Source: a virus
IMG/VR virus record: IMGVR_UViG_3300033821_000038
Coordinates: 1 to 40,514 of that record
DNA length: 40,514 bases
Direction: 5' to 3' (one strand)
A program made the translations under genes and the position numbers. The notes beneath the pieces are model-generated. The model searched no databases and was not told the origin of the DNA. It saw nothing but the letters and a program-made list of their open reading frames with translations. Positions within the stretch are counted from its first letter, which is position 1. Every line of letters starts with the position of its first letter. Below are positions 27,353 to 36,051 of this stretch, in pieces.

Positions 27353-29932
27353 ATGACTGAAAAAAACTTGAAAATTTATTCCAAACAAGAAGTCGAAAAA
27401 TCAACACTACAATATTTTAAAAATGATGAATTGGCAACACATGTTTGGATGAAAAAATATTGCCTGAAAGACGAAAACAATTATTACGAACTCAACCCAG
27501 ATGACATGCATCATCGAATCGCAAAAGAAATTGCGAGAATTGAAATTAAATATCCCAACTCAATCTCCGAAGAAGAAATTTACAATACAATAAAGAATTT
27601 CGAAAGAATTATTCCACAAGGTTCACCAATGTCAGGCATTGGCAATAATCTTCAGGTAGTTTCTCTTAGCAATTGTTTTGTTGTTGGTAATGACGGAGAA
27701 AGCGACAGTTATGGTGGTATTATTAAAATTGATCAAGAAATAGCACAATTGGAGAAAAGACGTGGTGGCGTAGGACATGATATGTCACATATACGCCCAA
27801 CAGGAAGTCCAGTGAAAAATAGTGCAATTACCAGTACTGGTATAGTACCTTTCATGGAAAGATATTCAAATACTACAAAAGAAGTAGCACAGGATGGTCG
27901 CAGGGGTGCGCTCATGCTTTCTATTTCAATTATACATCCTGATTCAGAAAAATTTATTGATGCCAAATTTGAACAAGGTAAGGTTACTGGTGCAAACGTA
28001 TCTGTAAAAATTACAGATGATTTCATGAATGCAGTTATACAGGGTACGACATTTCAACAACAATTTCCGATTATAAGTGTCAATCCTAAAGTAGTTAAGT
28101 CAGTTGATGCATTAAAACTCTGGAATAAAATTATTCATAATGCATGGCGTTCAGCCGAACCCGGTGTTCTATTCTGGGATGTAGTACTTCGTGAGAGTGT
28201 ACCAGACTGTTATGCAGATTTAGGTTTTAAAACAACATCAACCAATCCATGTGGGGAAATCCCTTTATGCAATGATGATAGTTGTCGTTTATTGGCAATA
28301 AATTTATTTGGATATGTAATTAATCCATTCACTAAAGATGCATATTTTGATTTTGAATGGTTTAGAAAAGATGTTATTATTGCTATGCGTTATATGGATA
28401 ACATTGTTGATCTTGAAATTGAAAAAATTGATGCAATACTCACAAAAATATACTCAGACCCTGAAGATGAATTTCTTAAATTATATGAGATCAAACTATG
28501 GGAAAGAATTAAAGATAAAACAATCAGAGGTCGCAGAACTGGCTTGGGTGTAACCGCAGAAGGCGATATGCTTGCTGCAATAGGTTTACGCTATGGTACT
28601 GAAAAAGCAACAGAATTTAGTGCAGAAGTACATAAGACACTTAAATTAAATGCTTATAGATCAAGTGTTATTATGGCACAAGAACGTGGTGCATTTCCAA
28701 TATTTGACGCAAAACGTGAGGCGAATAATCCATTTATTCTCCGCATAAAATCTGAAGCTCCAGATTTATATAGTGATATGATTAAATATGGTCGTAGAAA
28801 TATTGCTCTTTTAACTATTGCACCAACAGGTACAGCCAGTTTAATGACTCAAACAACTTCAGGTATTGAACCATGTTATTCACCTTTTTATAAAAGACGC
28901 AGAAAAATTAATCCACAAGAAAAAGATGTACATATTGATTTCGTTGATGATGAAGGCATTGCATGGCAAGAATATTCAGTGTTTCATCATAAATTTGAAA
29001 CATGGCTTATAGTAAATGGTTATGATGTTAATGAAATTAAATCTTTACCAAAAGAACAATTTGATAAAATTATTGATGAAATTGTAAAAAAATCTCCTTA
29101 TTATAAAGCAACTGCAAATGATGTTGATTGGGTAAAAAAAGTTGAAATGCAAGGCAGAATACAATCACATATAGACCACTCCATCAGTGTTACAGTTAAT
29201 CTTCCAAGTGATATTACTGAAGAAATGGTTGCAAAAGTATATGAAACTGGTTGGAAAAGTGGATGTAAAGGAATAACTGTTTATCGAGATGGCAGTCGTA
29301 GTGGTGTTTTGATCTCAAATGCTGATAAAAAAGATATTGAATTTCATGAAAACCATGCGCCAAAACGTCCAAAAAGATTAAAAGCCGAAATACATAGATT
29401 TCAAAATAATCTTGAAAAATGGATTGCTGTTGTAGGTATGAAAGATGGTAGACCCTATGAGATATTCACGGGGGTCCTTCAAAATGGTCTTAGTTATTTA
29501 CCAACCAATATAAAAGACTGTGAAGTCGTTAAAAATATTTTTGAGATTGAAGAATCTGATGAAAACGGTAAATTAGTTAAAGTAAAAAAGAAAAGATATG
29601 ACATTGAATATACTGATAGTAATGGTGACAGACAAGTTCATACTGGTTTAAATCAAGCATTTAATCCAGAATTCTGGAATTATGCTAAATTGATCTCAGG
29701 TATTATGAGACATGGAATGCCAACACTTAAATTATATGAATTAATTGAATCACTAAACTTCAAAGAAGATTATATCAATACTTGGAAAAATGGTGTTGCA
29801 CGTACAATAAAAAAATATATTAAAGATGGTCAAAAAGGTAAAGGAAAATGTACTGAGTGCGGTGGTGAAGACTTAATATTTCAAGAAGGTTGTCTTATTT
29901 GTAAAAATTGTGGGTCAAGTAAATGTGGATAA
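27353..29932 (+). CDS. nrdJ: Class II (adenosylcobalamin-dependent) ribonucleotide reductase
   Basis: The 859-residue protein contains PQGSPMSGIGNNLQVVSLSNCFVV, RRGGVGHDMSHIRP, and NPCGEIPLCNDDSCRLLAINL (active-site Cys region). It also contains RTGLGVTAEGDMLAAIGLRYG, and APTGTASLMTQTTSGIEPCYSPFY. The C-terminus carries the zinc-ribbon-like redox Cys tail CTECGGEDLIFQEGCLICKNCGSSKCG. This is the NrdJ layout, which needs vitamin B12 and no small subunit. It supplies dNTPs for phage replication. GTATTTATC near 27292 is a likely promoter motif. A GIY-YIG homing endonuclease follows within 3 bases. Confidence 0.92.
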   Translation: MTEKNLKIYSKQEVEKSTLQYFKNDELATHVWMKKYCLKDENNYYELNPDDMHHRIAKEIARIEIKYPNSISEEEIYNTIKNFERIIPQGSPMSGIGNNLQVVSLSNCFVVGNDGESDSYGGIIKIDQEIAQLEKRRGGVGHDMSHIRPTGSPVKNSAITSTGIVPFMERYSNTTKEVAQDGRRGALMLSISIIHPDSEKFIDAKFEQGKVTGANVSVKITDDFMNAVIQGTTFQQQFPIISVNPKVVKSVDALKLWNKIIHNAWRSAEPGVLFWDVVLRESVPDCYADLGFKTTSTNPCGEIPLCNDDSCRLLAINLFGYVINPFTKDAYFDFEWFRKDVIIAMRYMDNIVDLEIEKIDAILTKIYSDPEDEFLKLYEIKLWERIKDKTIRGRRTGLGVTAEGDMLAAIGLRYGTEKATEFSAEVHKTLKLNAYRSSVIMAQERGAFPIFDAKREANNPFILRIKSEAPDLYSDMIKYGRRNIALLTIAPTGTASLMTQTTSGIEPCYSPFYKRRRKINPQEKDVHIDFVDDEGIAWQEYSVFHHKFETWLIVNGYDVNEIKSLPKEQFDKIIDEIVKKSPYYKATANDVDWVKKVEMQGRIQSHIDHSISVTVNLPSDITEEMVAKVYETGWKSGCKGITVYRDGSRSGVLISNADKKDIEFHENHAPKRPKRLKAEIHRFQNNLEKWIAVVGMKDGRPYEIFTGVLQNGLSYLPTNIKDCEVVKNIFEIEESDENGKLVKVKKKRYDIEYTDSNGDRQVHTGLNQAFNPEFWNYAKLISGIMRHGMPTLKLYELIESLNFKEDYINTWKNGVARTIKKYIKDGQKGKGKCTECGGEDLIFQEGCLICKNCGSSKCG

Positions 29933-29935
29933 TAT

Positions 29936-30727
29936 ATGTTAAGAAAAAAACGCAATTATTGGACTAAAGAAAAGTGTGCAGAAGAAGCCTTAAAATACAA
30001 AAGCAGAATCGAATTTCAAAAACATTCAAAAGGTGCACAATTAGCAGCGTTTAGACATGGTTGGTTAAACGATATCTGTAACCATATGATCAGACCAACT
30101 AATCATAATAAAATTTGGTATAAAGAAAACTGTAAAACAGAAGCATTAAAATACAACACACGACAAGAATTTTTTAATGGTTCTCTTGGTGCATATAAAG
30201 CAGCACATAAAAATAAATGGCTAAACGAAATTTGTTCACACATGATATCCAATAAAAAACCATATCATTATTGGACTAAGAAATTAATATTAATCGAAGC
30301 ACTTAAATATAAAACAAAAGAAGAATTTCATATAAATTCAAAAGCAGCATATGTTGCTGCAAGTAAAAATGATTGGCTTAATGAAGTTTGTCAACACATG
30401 GAAAAATGTGGAAATGTATTACTTCGTTGTGTATATGTTTATGAGTTTCCCGATAATTATGCTTATGTTGGATTAACTTGTAATGATAGTAGAAGACAAA
30501 AAGAACATTTAATAAAACTTAAATCGCCAGTGTCCAAACATACAATTGAAACAGGATTAACACCAAAACATATTTTATTATCTAATAATTATATTGATGT
30601 TTATTTAGCACAACAATTAGAAAAAGAATCATATGATGATTATATTTCAAAAGGTTGGTACATGCTTAATTCTAATAGAACTGGTGGAGTTGGTAGTCAG
30701 AAATTACCGAAAAATAGAATTAATTAA
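29936..30727 (+). CDS. GIY-YIG homing endonuclease with three N-terminal repeats
   Basis: The 263-residue protein has three 45-50 residue repeats of the form YWTKEKCxxEALKYxxRxEFxxxSxGAxxAAxxxxWLNxICxHM, probably DNA-binding. The C-terminal GIY-YIG domain is VYVYEFPDNYAYVGLTCNDSRRQKEHL, then LEKESYDDYISKGWYMLNSNRTGGVG. The catalytic GIY is replaced by AYV, a variation seen in the family. It lies 3 bases after nrdJ; ribonucleotide reductase genes are common homing targets. Confidence 0.85.
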   Translation: MLRKKRNYWTKEKCAEEALKYKSRIEFQKHSKGAQLAAFRHGWLNDICNHMIRPTNHNKIWYKENCKTEALKYNTRQEFFNGSLGAYKAAHKNKWLNEICSHMISNKKPYHYWTKKLILIEALKYKTKEEFHINSKAAYVAASKNDWLNEVCQHMEKCGNVLLRCVYVYEFPDNYAYVGLTCNDSRRQKEHLIKLKSPVSKHTIETGLTPKHILLSNNYIDVYLAQQLEKESYDDYISKGWYMLNSNRTGGVGSQKLPKNRIN

Positions 30728-30733
30728 TAAAGT

Positions 30734-30768
30734 TCTTTGAAATATAAAATATTAATTGTAGCTTTGCT
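30734..30768 (+). promoter_or_regulatory. Bacteroidetes-type promoter with boxA-like start
   Basis: GTTCTTTGAAATATAAA contains the TTTG box, and TAGCTTTG follows after 19-20 bases. It drives the 30786 gene. Confidence 0.6.
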
Positions 30769-30785
30769 TTTTAAACTAAAAAACT

Positions 30786-31037
30786 ATGATAGTATTAGAA
30801 AGCAGAATTAAAAATTCACGTCCCAACGATCATTTATCAGGTCCCACTTATATTTGTGGGGCAAGTATGGAATCTTATGCATCTGGATATTTTTTAACCA
30901 TTGATGATCTGCAAAGACTTGTAAGAGATTTTCAAGCAGATTGTCATGATGGCTTTGTCAGTAATGACACCTCTTATCTTGAAGAATGGTTAAAAAAGCA
31001 TGAACAAATTGTAAAAAATAACTGTAATATAAATTAA
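30786..31037 (+). CDS. Small unknown protein upstream of VWA gene
   Basis: The 83-residue protein (SRIKNSRPNDHLSGPTYICGASMESYASGYFLTIDDLQRLVRDFQADCHDGFVSNDTSYLEEWLKKH) has a folded-looking alpha-rich C-terminus. It is followed 5 bases later by the VWA gene, so the two likely form an operon. No family is recognised. Confidence 0.65.
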   Translation: MIVLESRIKNSRPNDHLSGPTYICGASMESYASGYFLTIDDLQRLVRDFQADCHDGFVSNDTSYLEEWLKKHEQIVKNNCNIN

Positions 31038-31042
31038 ACTGT

Positions 31043-33292
31043 ATGAAAAAGAACACAAAACTGGATGAAAATTATTTTCTTGTCTCGCAAGAAGTTAACC
31101 CTAACACAACTGTAGAAGTTGTGAAGAACATCAATCATTTAATTATTGTTGATGTCAGTGGTTCAATGTCCTATGACTTACCAGAAATTCGTAAAAATCT
31201 TAAAAACAAAATTTCATCACTGGTCAAAGAAAATGACACGGTGAGTATAATTTGGTTTTCAGGTAGAAATGATGCTGGTATACTGAAAGAAGAAGTTCAG
31301 GTGAACTCCCTAAAACAACTCAATGATTTGAATGATGCAATTGACAGGTTCTTAAAACCAATCGGTTTAACTGCATTTGCTAAACCTCTGGAATTAGCTA
31401 ATGATATCATTGGACGTATAAATAAGAATAATCCTAATGGCGTGTTCTCATTGATATTCATGAGTGATGGATACAACAATGATACTTCATGGGAGAATGT
31501 TATGAATGCCGTAAAACAAATCTCACCTAAATTATCTTCTTCTGTAGTGGTAGAATATGGTTGGTATGCAGATTCACGAAGATTAACAGAAATAGCGGGA
31601 GCATTAGGTGGAGAAAAGATAAGTTGTTCGGGATTTGAAGAATATGATGTAGTGATTGGTAAAAGTTTCGGTAAAACTCTTAGTGACGGTAAAAAAGTTG
31701 TTGTTAATATTACCGATAAATATTTATATGACTTTGCATTCAGTGTTGGAAAAGACGGCAGTGTGTTGCTTTACAATATTCAGGATGACAAAATCATAGT
31801 TGGTAGTGATGTAAAAGAAATTTACTTTTTCAGTCCTAATGCAGTTGGAACAGCAGACGCTCCATTATTAAACAACATTGTTCCACAAGAACAAGTTGCC
31901 AAACTTTATGCTGCAATATATATTCTTGCTGATAAACTATTACCAGAAATCGCTGAGAAAGTCTTCTATGCACTCGGTGACAACTTCTATTATAAAATGC
32001 TGGCTGGTGCTTTTGGTAAACAAAAATTAAATTCATTTAAAGCAGCAATAAAAGAATGTGTTGCAAATGCATCAAAAAGATTTCCAAACGGTATTGGTAC
32101 AATCCAAAAAGTCGATGACAATGCATATTGTCTGATGAATCTTATTGAAGACTTGGGAAATACTGAAGGTTGTTTGTTTTATAAAGGACATCCAGACTTT
32201 CAATATAATAAGATCGGTGTAAAACGTGTAACAAGAGGTGAAAATTTATCAGAGGCTGACAAGAAAAGATTATCAGAAGTAAATAAAATTACTGAAGAAC
32301 TTAAAGAAAAGAATGTAGCTGTTAAATTCGTAGATTCTGACCCGAACAGAGGTTATCCACTTACTGATTTGGTATGGAATGAAAAACGTGCAAATCTTTC
32401 TGTACGTGTTTATATTGAAGGTGAAGCAATCATACCTGAAAATAAATACAAAATCGAAAAGGTAGCTTCATTCAGATATAAAACATATACCCTTATTAAA
32501 GATGGTATTGTAAACGTTCAGAAACTTCCAGTAAGTTTTACTCCTGAATTAGATCAGCTATTAGTTAGACATAATATTAAAACTAATTTTGATGTTGATA
32601 AAAAAATCATTGTAATTGATCTTACCAGCTTACCAATCATTAATAGAGTAATGGTTAAGTCAATTTCAGCAAAAGGTCTGGCAGTTCAAGAATGGGAACT
32701 TCAGAAGCTACAGGCAGATAAAAAGGTTTATGATTATTTTAGAAAATCATTATTTCCGAAAGAAAGCAAATCATTTGTCGAATTGCTTGGTCAGGAACAG
32801 GCAGATTGGCTTAAGACAATTGGCATAACAGATTATAATGGTTTTTCACCATTAACTGATGCTGAAGAATCTACAGACTTTTACATGTCAGTCAATCTCG
32901 AAACCAAAATCAAAGGTTTCTCTTCATTACCAAAGGTTGAAGATGTTATTGCCAAACTTAAAAGTGGTACTGCATTGAAACCAAATGAAGGTATAATGGC
33001 TGATGCTGTTAAGAAATATCAGGCACAACTTGAATCTGATATATATAAATCATTGTCAGAAGAACAACAGAAAGGTGTATTGAAAACTTATCTTGAAACC
33101 AAGTCTGACATTCTGAACAAAAAAAGAAGAAAAGCATTACAAGAGATCGCACAAATTAAATTTGCTTTAATTCTCAGTAAAAAATGGTTTACTGAATTTA
33201 AAACCTTTGACGAAAACAAGTTAAGTCTGAAACTTGACGGTCAGGATTTGGATTTTACCTTCGATCTGAGTGAAAAAGAAGAAAAAATTTAA
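31043..33292 (+). CDS. Large VWA-domain protein
   Basis: The 749-residue protein starts with a VWA domain: HLIIVDVSGSMSYDLPEIRKNLKNKISSLV (MIDAS DVSGS), LKPIGLTAFAKPLELAND (MIDAS Thr) and SLIFMSDGYNND (MIDAS Asp). After about residue 200 come several hundred residues without a recognised family, including a Lys-rich helical C-terminus. It is the downstream partner of the 30786 gene. It probably assembles with other proteins through metal-dependent contacts. A strong terminator follows. Confidence 0.82.
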   Translation: MKKNTKLDENYFLVSQEVNPNTTVEVVKNINHLIIVDVSGSMSYDLPEIRKNLKNKISSLVKENDTVSIIWFSGRNDAGILKEEVQVNSLKQLNDLNDAIDRFLKPIGLTAFAKPLELANDIIGRINKNNPNGVFSLIFMSDGYNNDTSWENVMNAVKQISPKLSSSVVVEYGWYADSRRLTEIAGALGGEKISCSGFEEYDVVIGKSFGKTLSDGKKVVVNITDKYLYDFAFSVGKDGSVLLYNIQDDKIIVGSDVKEIYFFSPNAVGTADAPLLNNIVPQEQVAKLYAAIYILADKLLPEIAEKVFYALGDNFYYKMLAGAFGKQKLNSFKAAIKECVANASKRFPNGIGTIQKVDDNAYCLMNLIEDLGNTEGCLFYKGHPDFQYNKIGVKRVTRGENLSEADKKRLSEVNKITEELKEKNVAVKFVDSDPNRGYPLTDLVWNEKRANLSVRVYIEGEAIIPENKYKIEKVASFRYKTYTLIKDGIVNVQKLPVSFTPELDQLLVRHNIKTNFDVDKKIIVIDLTSLPIINRVMVKSISAKGLAVQEWELQKLQADKKVYDYFRKSLFPKESKSFVELLGQEQADWLKTIGITDYNGFSPLTDAEESTDFYMSVNLETKIKGFSSLPKVEDVIAKLKSGTALKPNEGIMADAVKKYQAQLESDIYKSLSEEQQKGVLKTYLETKSDILNKKRRKALQEIAQIKFALILSKKWFTEFKTFDENKLSLKLDGQDLDFTFDLSEKEEKI

Positions 33293-33311
33293 TTATTTTT
33301 ATGTTAATATT

Positions 33312-33340
33312 AAAACCCATCTAAACTGATGGGTTTTTTT
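33312..33340 (+). terminator. Rho-independent terminator
   Basis: AAACCCATC-taaact-GATGGGTTT followed by T-run ends the VWA operon. GTATTTATATG begins right after it. Confidence 0.88.
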
Positions 33341-33553
33341 GTATTTATATGTATAAAAAGAATAATATTTATAATAATTTTAATATTATTCACCACTTCT
33401 TGCGCCACCAGACGAAAAGGGAGGGAATATAATGATTTGCGTGGACTTATGTCATTAGATAATACTCAATTGGAAAGAAATACAGAATTTCATAAACAAA
33501 AATATTACAGTCCCAAGAAAAGAAATCATAGGTGGACATTAAAGAAAAAATGA
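33329..33553 (+). CDS. Small lipoprotein, start uncertain
   Basis: The frame encodes a hydrophobic signal (CIKRIIFIIILILFTTSCATRRK) with a lipobox-like TTSC, then RGLMSLDNTQLERNTEFHKQKYYSPKKRNHRWTLKKK. An RGLM-L-NT motif after a lipidated Cys is seen in short Bacteroidetes lipoproteins. The only in-frame ATG (33329) lies inside the preceding terminator, and the GTATTTATA motif is downstream of it. The true start is therefore probably a non-ATG codon near 33345-33360. It is a candidate spanin- or envelope-associated peptide. Confidence 0.5.
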   Translation: MGFFVFICIKRIIFIIILILFTTSCATRRKGREYNDLRGLMSLDNTQLERNTEFHKQKYYSPKKRNHRWTLKKK

Positions 33554-33554
33554 A

Positions 33555-33566
33555 ACTATTTATGTT
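33555..33566 (+). promoter_or_regulatory. CTATTTATG phage promoter motif
   Basis: AACTATTTATGT lies about 20 bases before the 33581 gene, a variant of the GTATTTATA motif. Confidence 0.4.
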
Positions 33567-33580
33567 AAATATACTTTTAT

Positions 33581-35662
33581 ATGAGTTTATTAAATGAAAG
33601 TAAACGCTTTGATGATTTTACATCTGAAGAAAAACGTCAAATATTCAATATTTTCACCCAATCTTATCAAAAAGCTACTGGTAGTTCATGGGATGAAGGA
33701 AAATTTTATAGCAGAGCATCAGAATGGTTATTTTTTGGTGACCCAACAGGTTTTGTTACAGTTAGACCACAAAAAAGTGGTTATTATAAGCTAACTGGCG
33801 TTGCTGGTAACATGAAATCAATACTAAAAGCATTACAAGAACTTAATACTACTCATTATCCTATTTGGGGGATGTTAACGCAAGAATTGGCGAATATTTT
33901 AGTAAGAAGATACGGTTTTAGAATGCCAAATAGGGTTGAATCTTTCATAATTGGCAAATTAATATCAAATAATGTGTTTGGAAACGTTGAACATAAGCGT
34001 AATTCTGATGGCAGCATAACATTTAACTATAAAGATGTCGGAGAATCAACAAAGGTGTTTGTTGGTAATAGAGAATACTACAAAAAAGCCAGATTAGATG
34101 CCGTAAAAAGGGTATTTTCTCCAAAACAACCAGTAACTGAAGAAGTTATCGATGAAAAAAGAGCAGTTGAACATCATTATGAAGATAGTTTTAAGACTTT
34201 AGTTGCTTTTATATCAAGATTTGGTTATGATAAGATATATGTTTCATTCAGAAAAACAATTAACACAGGTTTTATTAACCGTGAAAATGCTTATGATACC
34301 CCTACTGGATTTTATATGTATCCGATAAAGAGTTATCAGGAAAAAATAGCAAAAGTTACAAACATGAAGAGTTTTATGAAAACATTTCCATTTGCACCTG
34401 ATAGTAAATTTTGTTTTTTATTTACAATGACAAATTATGATAATATTTTAACATCCTTAAACATTGACATTGAAAAAATTCATGGTTATGTGAAAAAAAT
34501 TGAACAATTATATGCTACAAAGAAACCAGCAATCAAAACATTATGTGATTTATATTTTGCTGATGAAAGTTTTAAGTCAAGAGGGGGAAGTGACTATTCT
34601 TATAAAAATGAATTTCAAAAATTCTGGTTATTTTTATATGAAATTGCATATGAATTAAGGACAGATAATACAGTATATAATCCAGATAAATATGAAAGCA
34701 ATTATAAAGAATATCCTTCAACGATTACAATAATAGCAAACGATATTGGTCTTGGTGGTTTTATCGATGATGGTTGTACCTCAACAATACATACTGGTGA
34801 ACCATGTCAAGGTGTTTTACTTAATAATGTAAGAGAAACGCTTGGCAATTTGAAAATTGTACCAATATATCAGAAATATGATGCTCCATTAAATATAGAT
34901 AATCCAGATGCACCAACAGTTGACACATCAGAATATAAACGTAAATATGAAAAATATTTGAAAGGTAAATTAAATGCTAAAGAAGTTTATATTGCCGATG
35001 ATAATTATCAAATGGAAATAAAAAATCATTTACCATTTGTAATTGTTGCTAATAATTATACACCATATTATGTTGATAGGGATGGAAATTTAAGCATAAC
35101 TGGTATTGACACATCACAAATACTTTCTAATAATCCACATGAGGATGAATACGATGATAATTTAAAGCAGAAACGTACAGCATATATTAATTCATTGCAC
35201 AATACGAAATATGAAGAAGTGCGTCTATTTGGTCAATATGGTGTTGATGTTGCACTTGTAACAGACGATAAAGGAAGAATATTTTTTATTAATAAAGAAG
35301 GCAATCCAGATACTACCAATGTTGATTTTGAACAAATAAAAAACAATGATAGATTATTAGCAACATATTTCAATACAATAAATGGTACTGATTTTAAAGA
35401 TATTACTCAACCATCAAAAACTATTAAAACTAATGTATTTTTTGCGAGCTTGTCAAATGGTGGATTTATGTTTGTAAATAAGAAAGGTAAGCCAACAATA
35501 AAAGTTACCAACTTAGAGCAACTTAATAGCTATTATGGCGGAGATACCATTGCTGATGTAATTATTAATACAAAAAAAGCTATAGCTGGTAAACTTAAAG
35601 AAAATTATTCTGTTTTACATTCAATTGTAAATGAAGAAGTTAATAATTATTTTCAAAAATAA
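33581..35662 (+). CDS. Large unknown phage protein, possible acetyltransferase-like N-terminus
   Basis: The 693-residue protein begins MSLLNESKRFDDFTSEEKRQIFNIFTQSYQKATGSSWDEGKFYSRASEWLFFGDPTGFVTVRPQ-type sequence. SGYYKLTGVAGNMKSILKALQEL..LTQELANILVRRYGFRMPNRVES follows. The order of helices, strand and 'Y.L.GV.G' resembles a GNAT-like fold, but this is weak. The middle holds SDYSYKNEFQKFWLFLYEIAYELR and GCTSTIHTGEPCQGVLLNN. Near the C-terminus two units each have a 'V..D..G...(F/I)(I/V)NK.G.P' pattern, suggesting duplicated domains. It ends LHSIVNEEVNNYFQK, again with an NEE element. Probably virion-associated, by inference. Confidence 0.5.
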   Translation: MSLLNESKRFDDFTSEEKRQIFNIFTQSYQKATGSSWDEGKFYSRASEWLFFGDPTGFVTVRPQKSGYYKLTGVAGNMKSILKALQELNTTHYPIWGMLTQELANILVRRYGFRMPNRVESFIIGKLISNNVFGNVEHKRNSDGSITFNYKDVGESTKVFVGNREYYKKARLDAVKRVFSPKQPVTEEVIDEKRAVEHHYEDSFKTLVAFISRFGYDKIYVSFRKTINTGFINRENAYDTPTGFYMYPIKSYQEKIAKVTNMKSFMKTFPFAPDSKFCFLFTMTNYDNILTSLNIDIEKIHGYVKKIEQLYATKKPAIKTLCDLYFADESFKSRGGSDYSYKNEFQKFWLFLYEIAYELRTDNTVYNPDKYESNYKEYPSTITIIANDIGLGGFIDDGCTSTIHTGEPCQGVLLNNVRETLGNLKIVPIYQKYDAPLNIDNPDAPTVDTSEYKRKYEKYLKGKLNAKEVYIADDNYQMEIKNHLPFVIVANNYTPYYVDRDGNLSITGIDTSQILSNNPHEDEYDDNLKQKRTAYINSLHNTKYEEVRLFGQYGVDVALVTDDKGRIFFINKEGNPDTTNVDFEQIKNNDRLLATYFNTINGTDFKDITQPSKTIKTNVFFASLSNGGFMFVNKKGKPTIKVTNLEQLNSYYGGDTIADVIINTKKAIAGKLKENYSVLHSIVNEEVNNYFQK

Positions 35663-35683
35663 TAAAAAATAATTATAAAAAAG

Positions 35684-35714
35684 TTTGCAAATACCAGAAC
35701 TTTATTTACCTTTG
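35684..35714 (+). promoter_or_regulatory. Promoter of tRNA leader 4
   Basis: TTTG (35684-35687) and TACCTTTG (35707-35714) are 19 bases apart, matching the Bacteroidetes consensus and the other three leader promoters. Confidence 0.8.
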
Positions 35715-35767
35715 CGGAGTATTTAATTGAAAACGAACATAACAATAAAGATTTATAATAAATAAAA

Positions 35768-35896
35768 ATGAAAACGTACAGGAACATATCAACTATCATT
35801 ACATCGACCTCAAGTCGCAACGGGATTGTCATATTCTGTTCAGACTTTACAGGCAGAAATAATGGAATTGATACGGGTTCTGGTTTTATTGAGTAA
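35768..35896 (+). CDS. Leader peptide 4 (Ile/Ser/Thr/Asn/Gly/Phe/Cys) of tRNA attenuator
   Basis: This 42-codon ORF encodes MKTYRNISTIITSTSSRNGI, then VIFCSDFTGRNNGIDTGSGF and IE. Ile is specified by ATA, ATC and ATT, Ser by TCA, TCG, TCT and AGT, with Asn, Gly, Phe and Cys codons also present. Downstream are Cys, Asn, Ile(GAU), Ser(UGA), Ser(GCU), Met, Phe, Gly, Ile(UAU) and Asn tRNAs. Six Thr codons fit the Thr tRNAs at 39651 and 39734. Three Arg codons have no tRNA-Arg that I can find. A weak CAGAA/TTCTG pairing is the only candidate for the non-stalled structure. Confidence 0.82.
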   Translation: MKTYRNISTIITSTSSRNGIVIFCSDFTGRNNGIDTGSGFIE

Positions 35897-35930
35897 TTAT
35901 AAAACTCAAAAAAGATTTAACAAGAACCCG
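35874..35930 (+). promoter_or_regulatory. Attenuator 4 antiterminator pairing
   Basis: CGGGTTCT (35874-35881, leader codons) is perfectly complementary to AGAACCCG (35923-35930), which contains most of the terminator's 5' arm. Confidence 0.78.
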
Positions 35931-35954
35931 ATTCGCAAGATTCGGGTTTTTTTG
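35925..35954 (+). terminator. Attenuator 4 Rho-independent terminator
   Basis: AACCCGATTC pairs with GATTCGGGTT (10 positions, one T-T mismatch) around a GCAA loop, followed by a T-run. It lies about 100 bases before tRNA-Cys. Confidence 0.9.
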
Positions 35955-35971
35955 TTCTTTAAAATATAAGT

Positions 35972-36025
35972 CTTACGGCTTATAATCACAACATATAAGG
36001 TTTGCACCTTATATAATTCCGTAAG
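35972..36025 (+). ncRNA. Structured spacer before tRNA-Cys
   Basis: CTTACGG (35972-35978) pairs with CCGTAAG (36019-36025), enclosing the perfect hairpin ATATAAGG-tttgca-CCTTATAT (35993-36014). It lies between attenuator 4 and the boxA-like stretch. Confidence 0.45.
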
Positions 36026-36027
36026 AA

Positions 36028-36050
36028 GGTCTTTGACATGTTGGAAATTT
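36028..36050 (+). promoter_or_regulatory. boxA-like element before tRNA-Cys
   Basis: GGTCTTTGACATGTTGG followed by AAATTT matches 21 bases at 11393-11413 before tRNA-Asp. It occupies the same place, immediately 5' of the first tRNA after an attenuator. Confidence 0.5.
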
Positions 36051-36051
36051 T

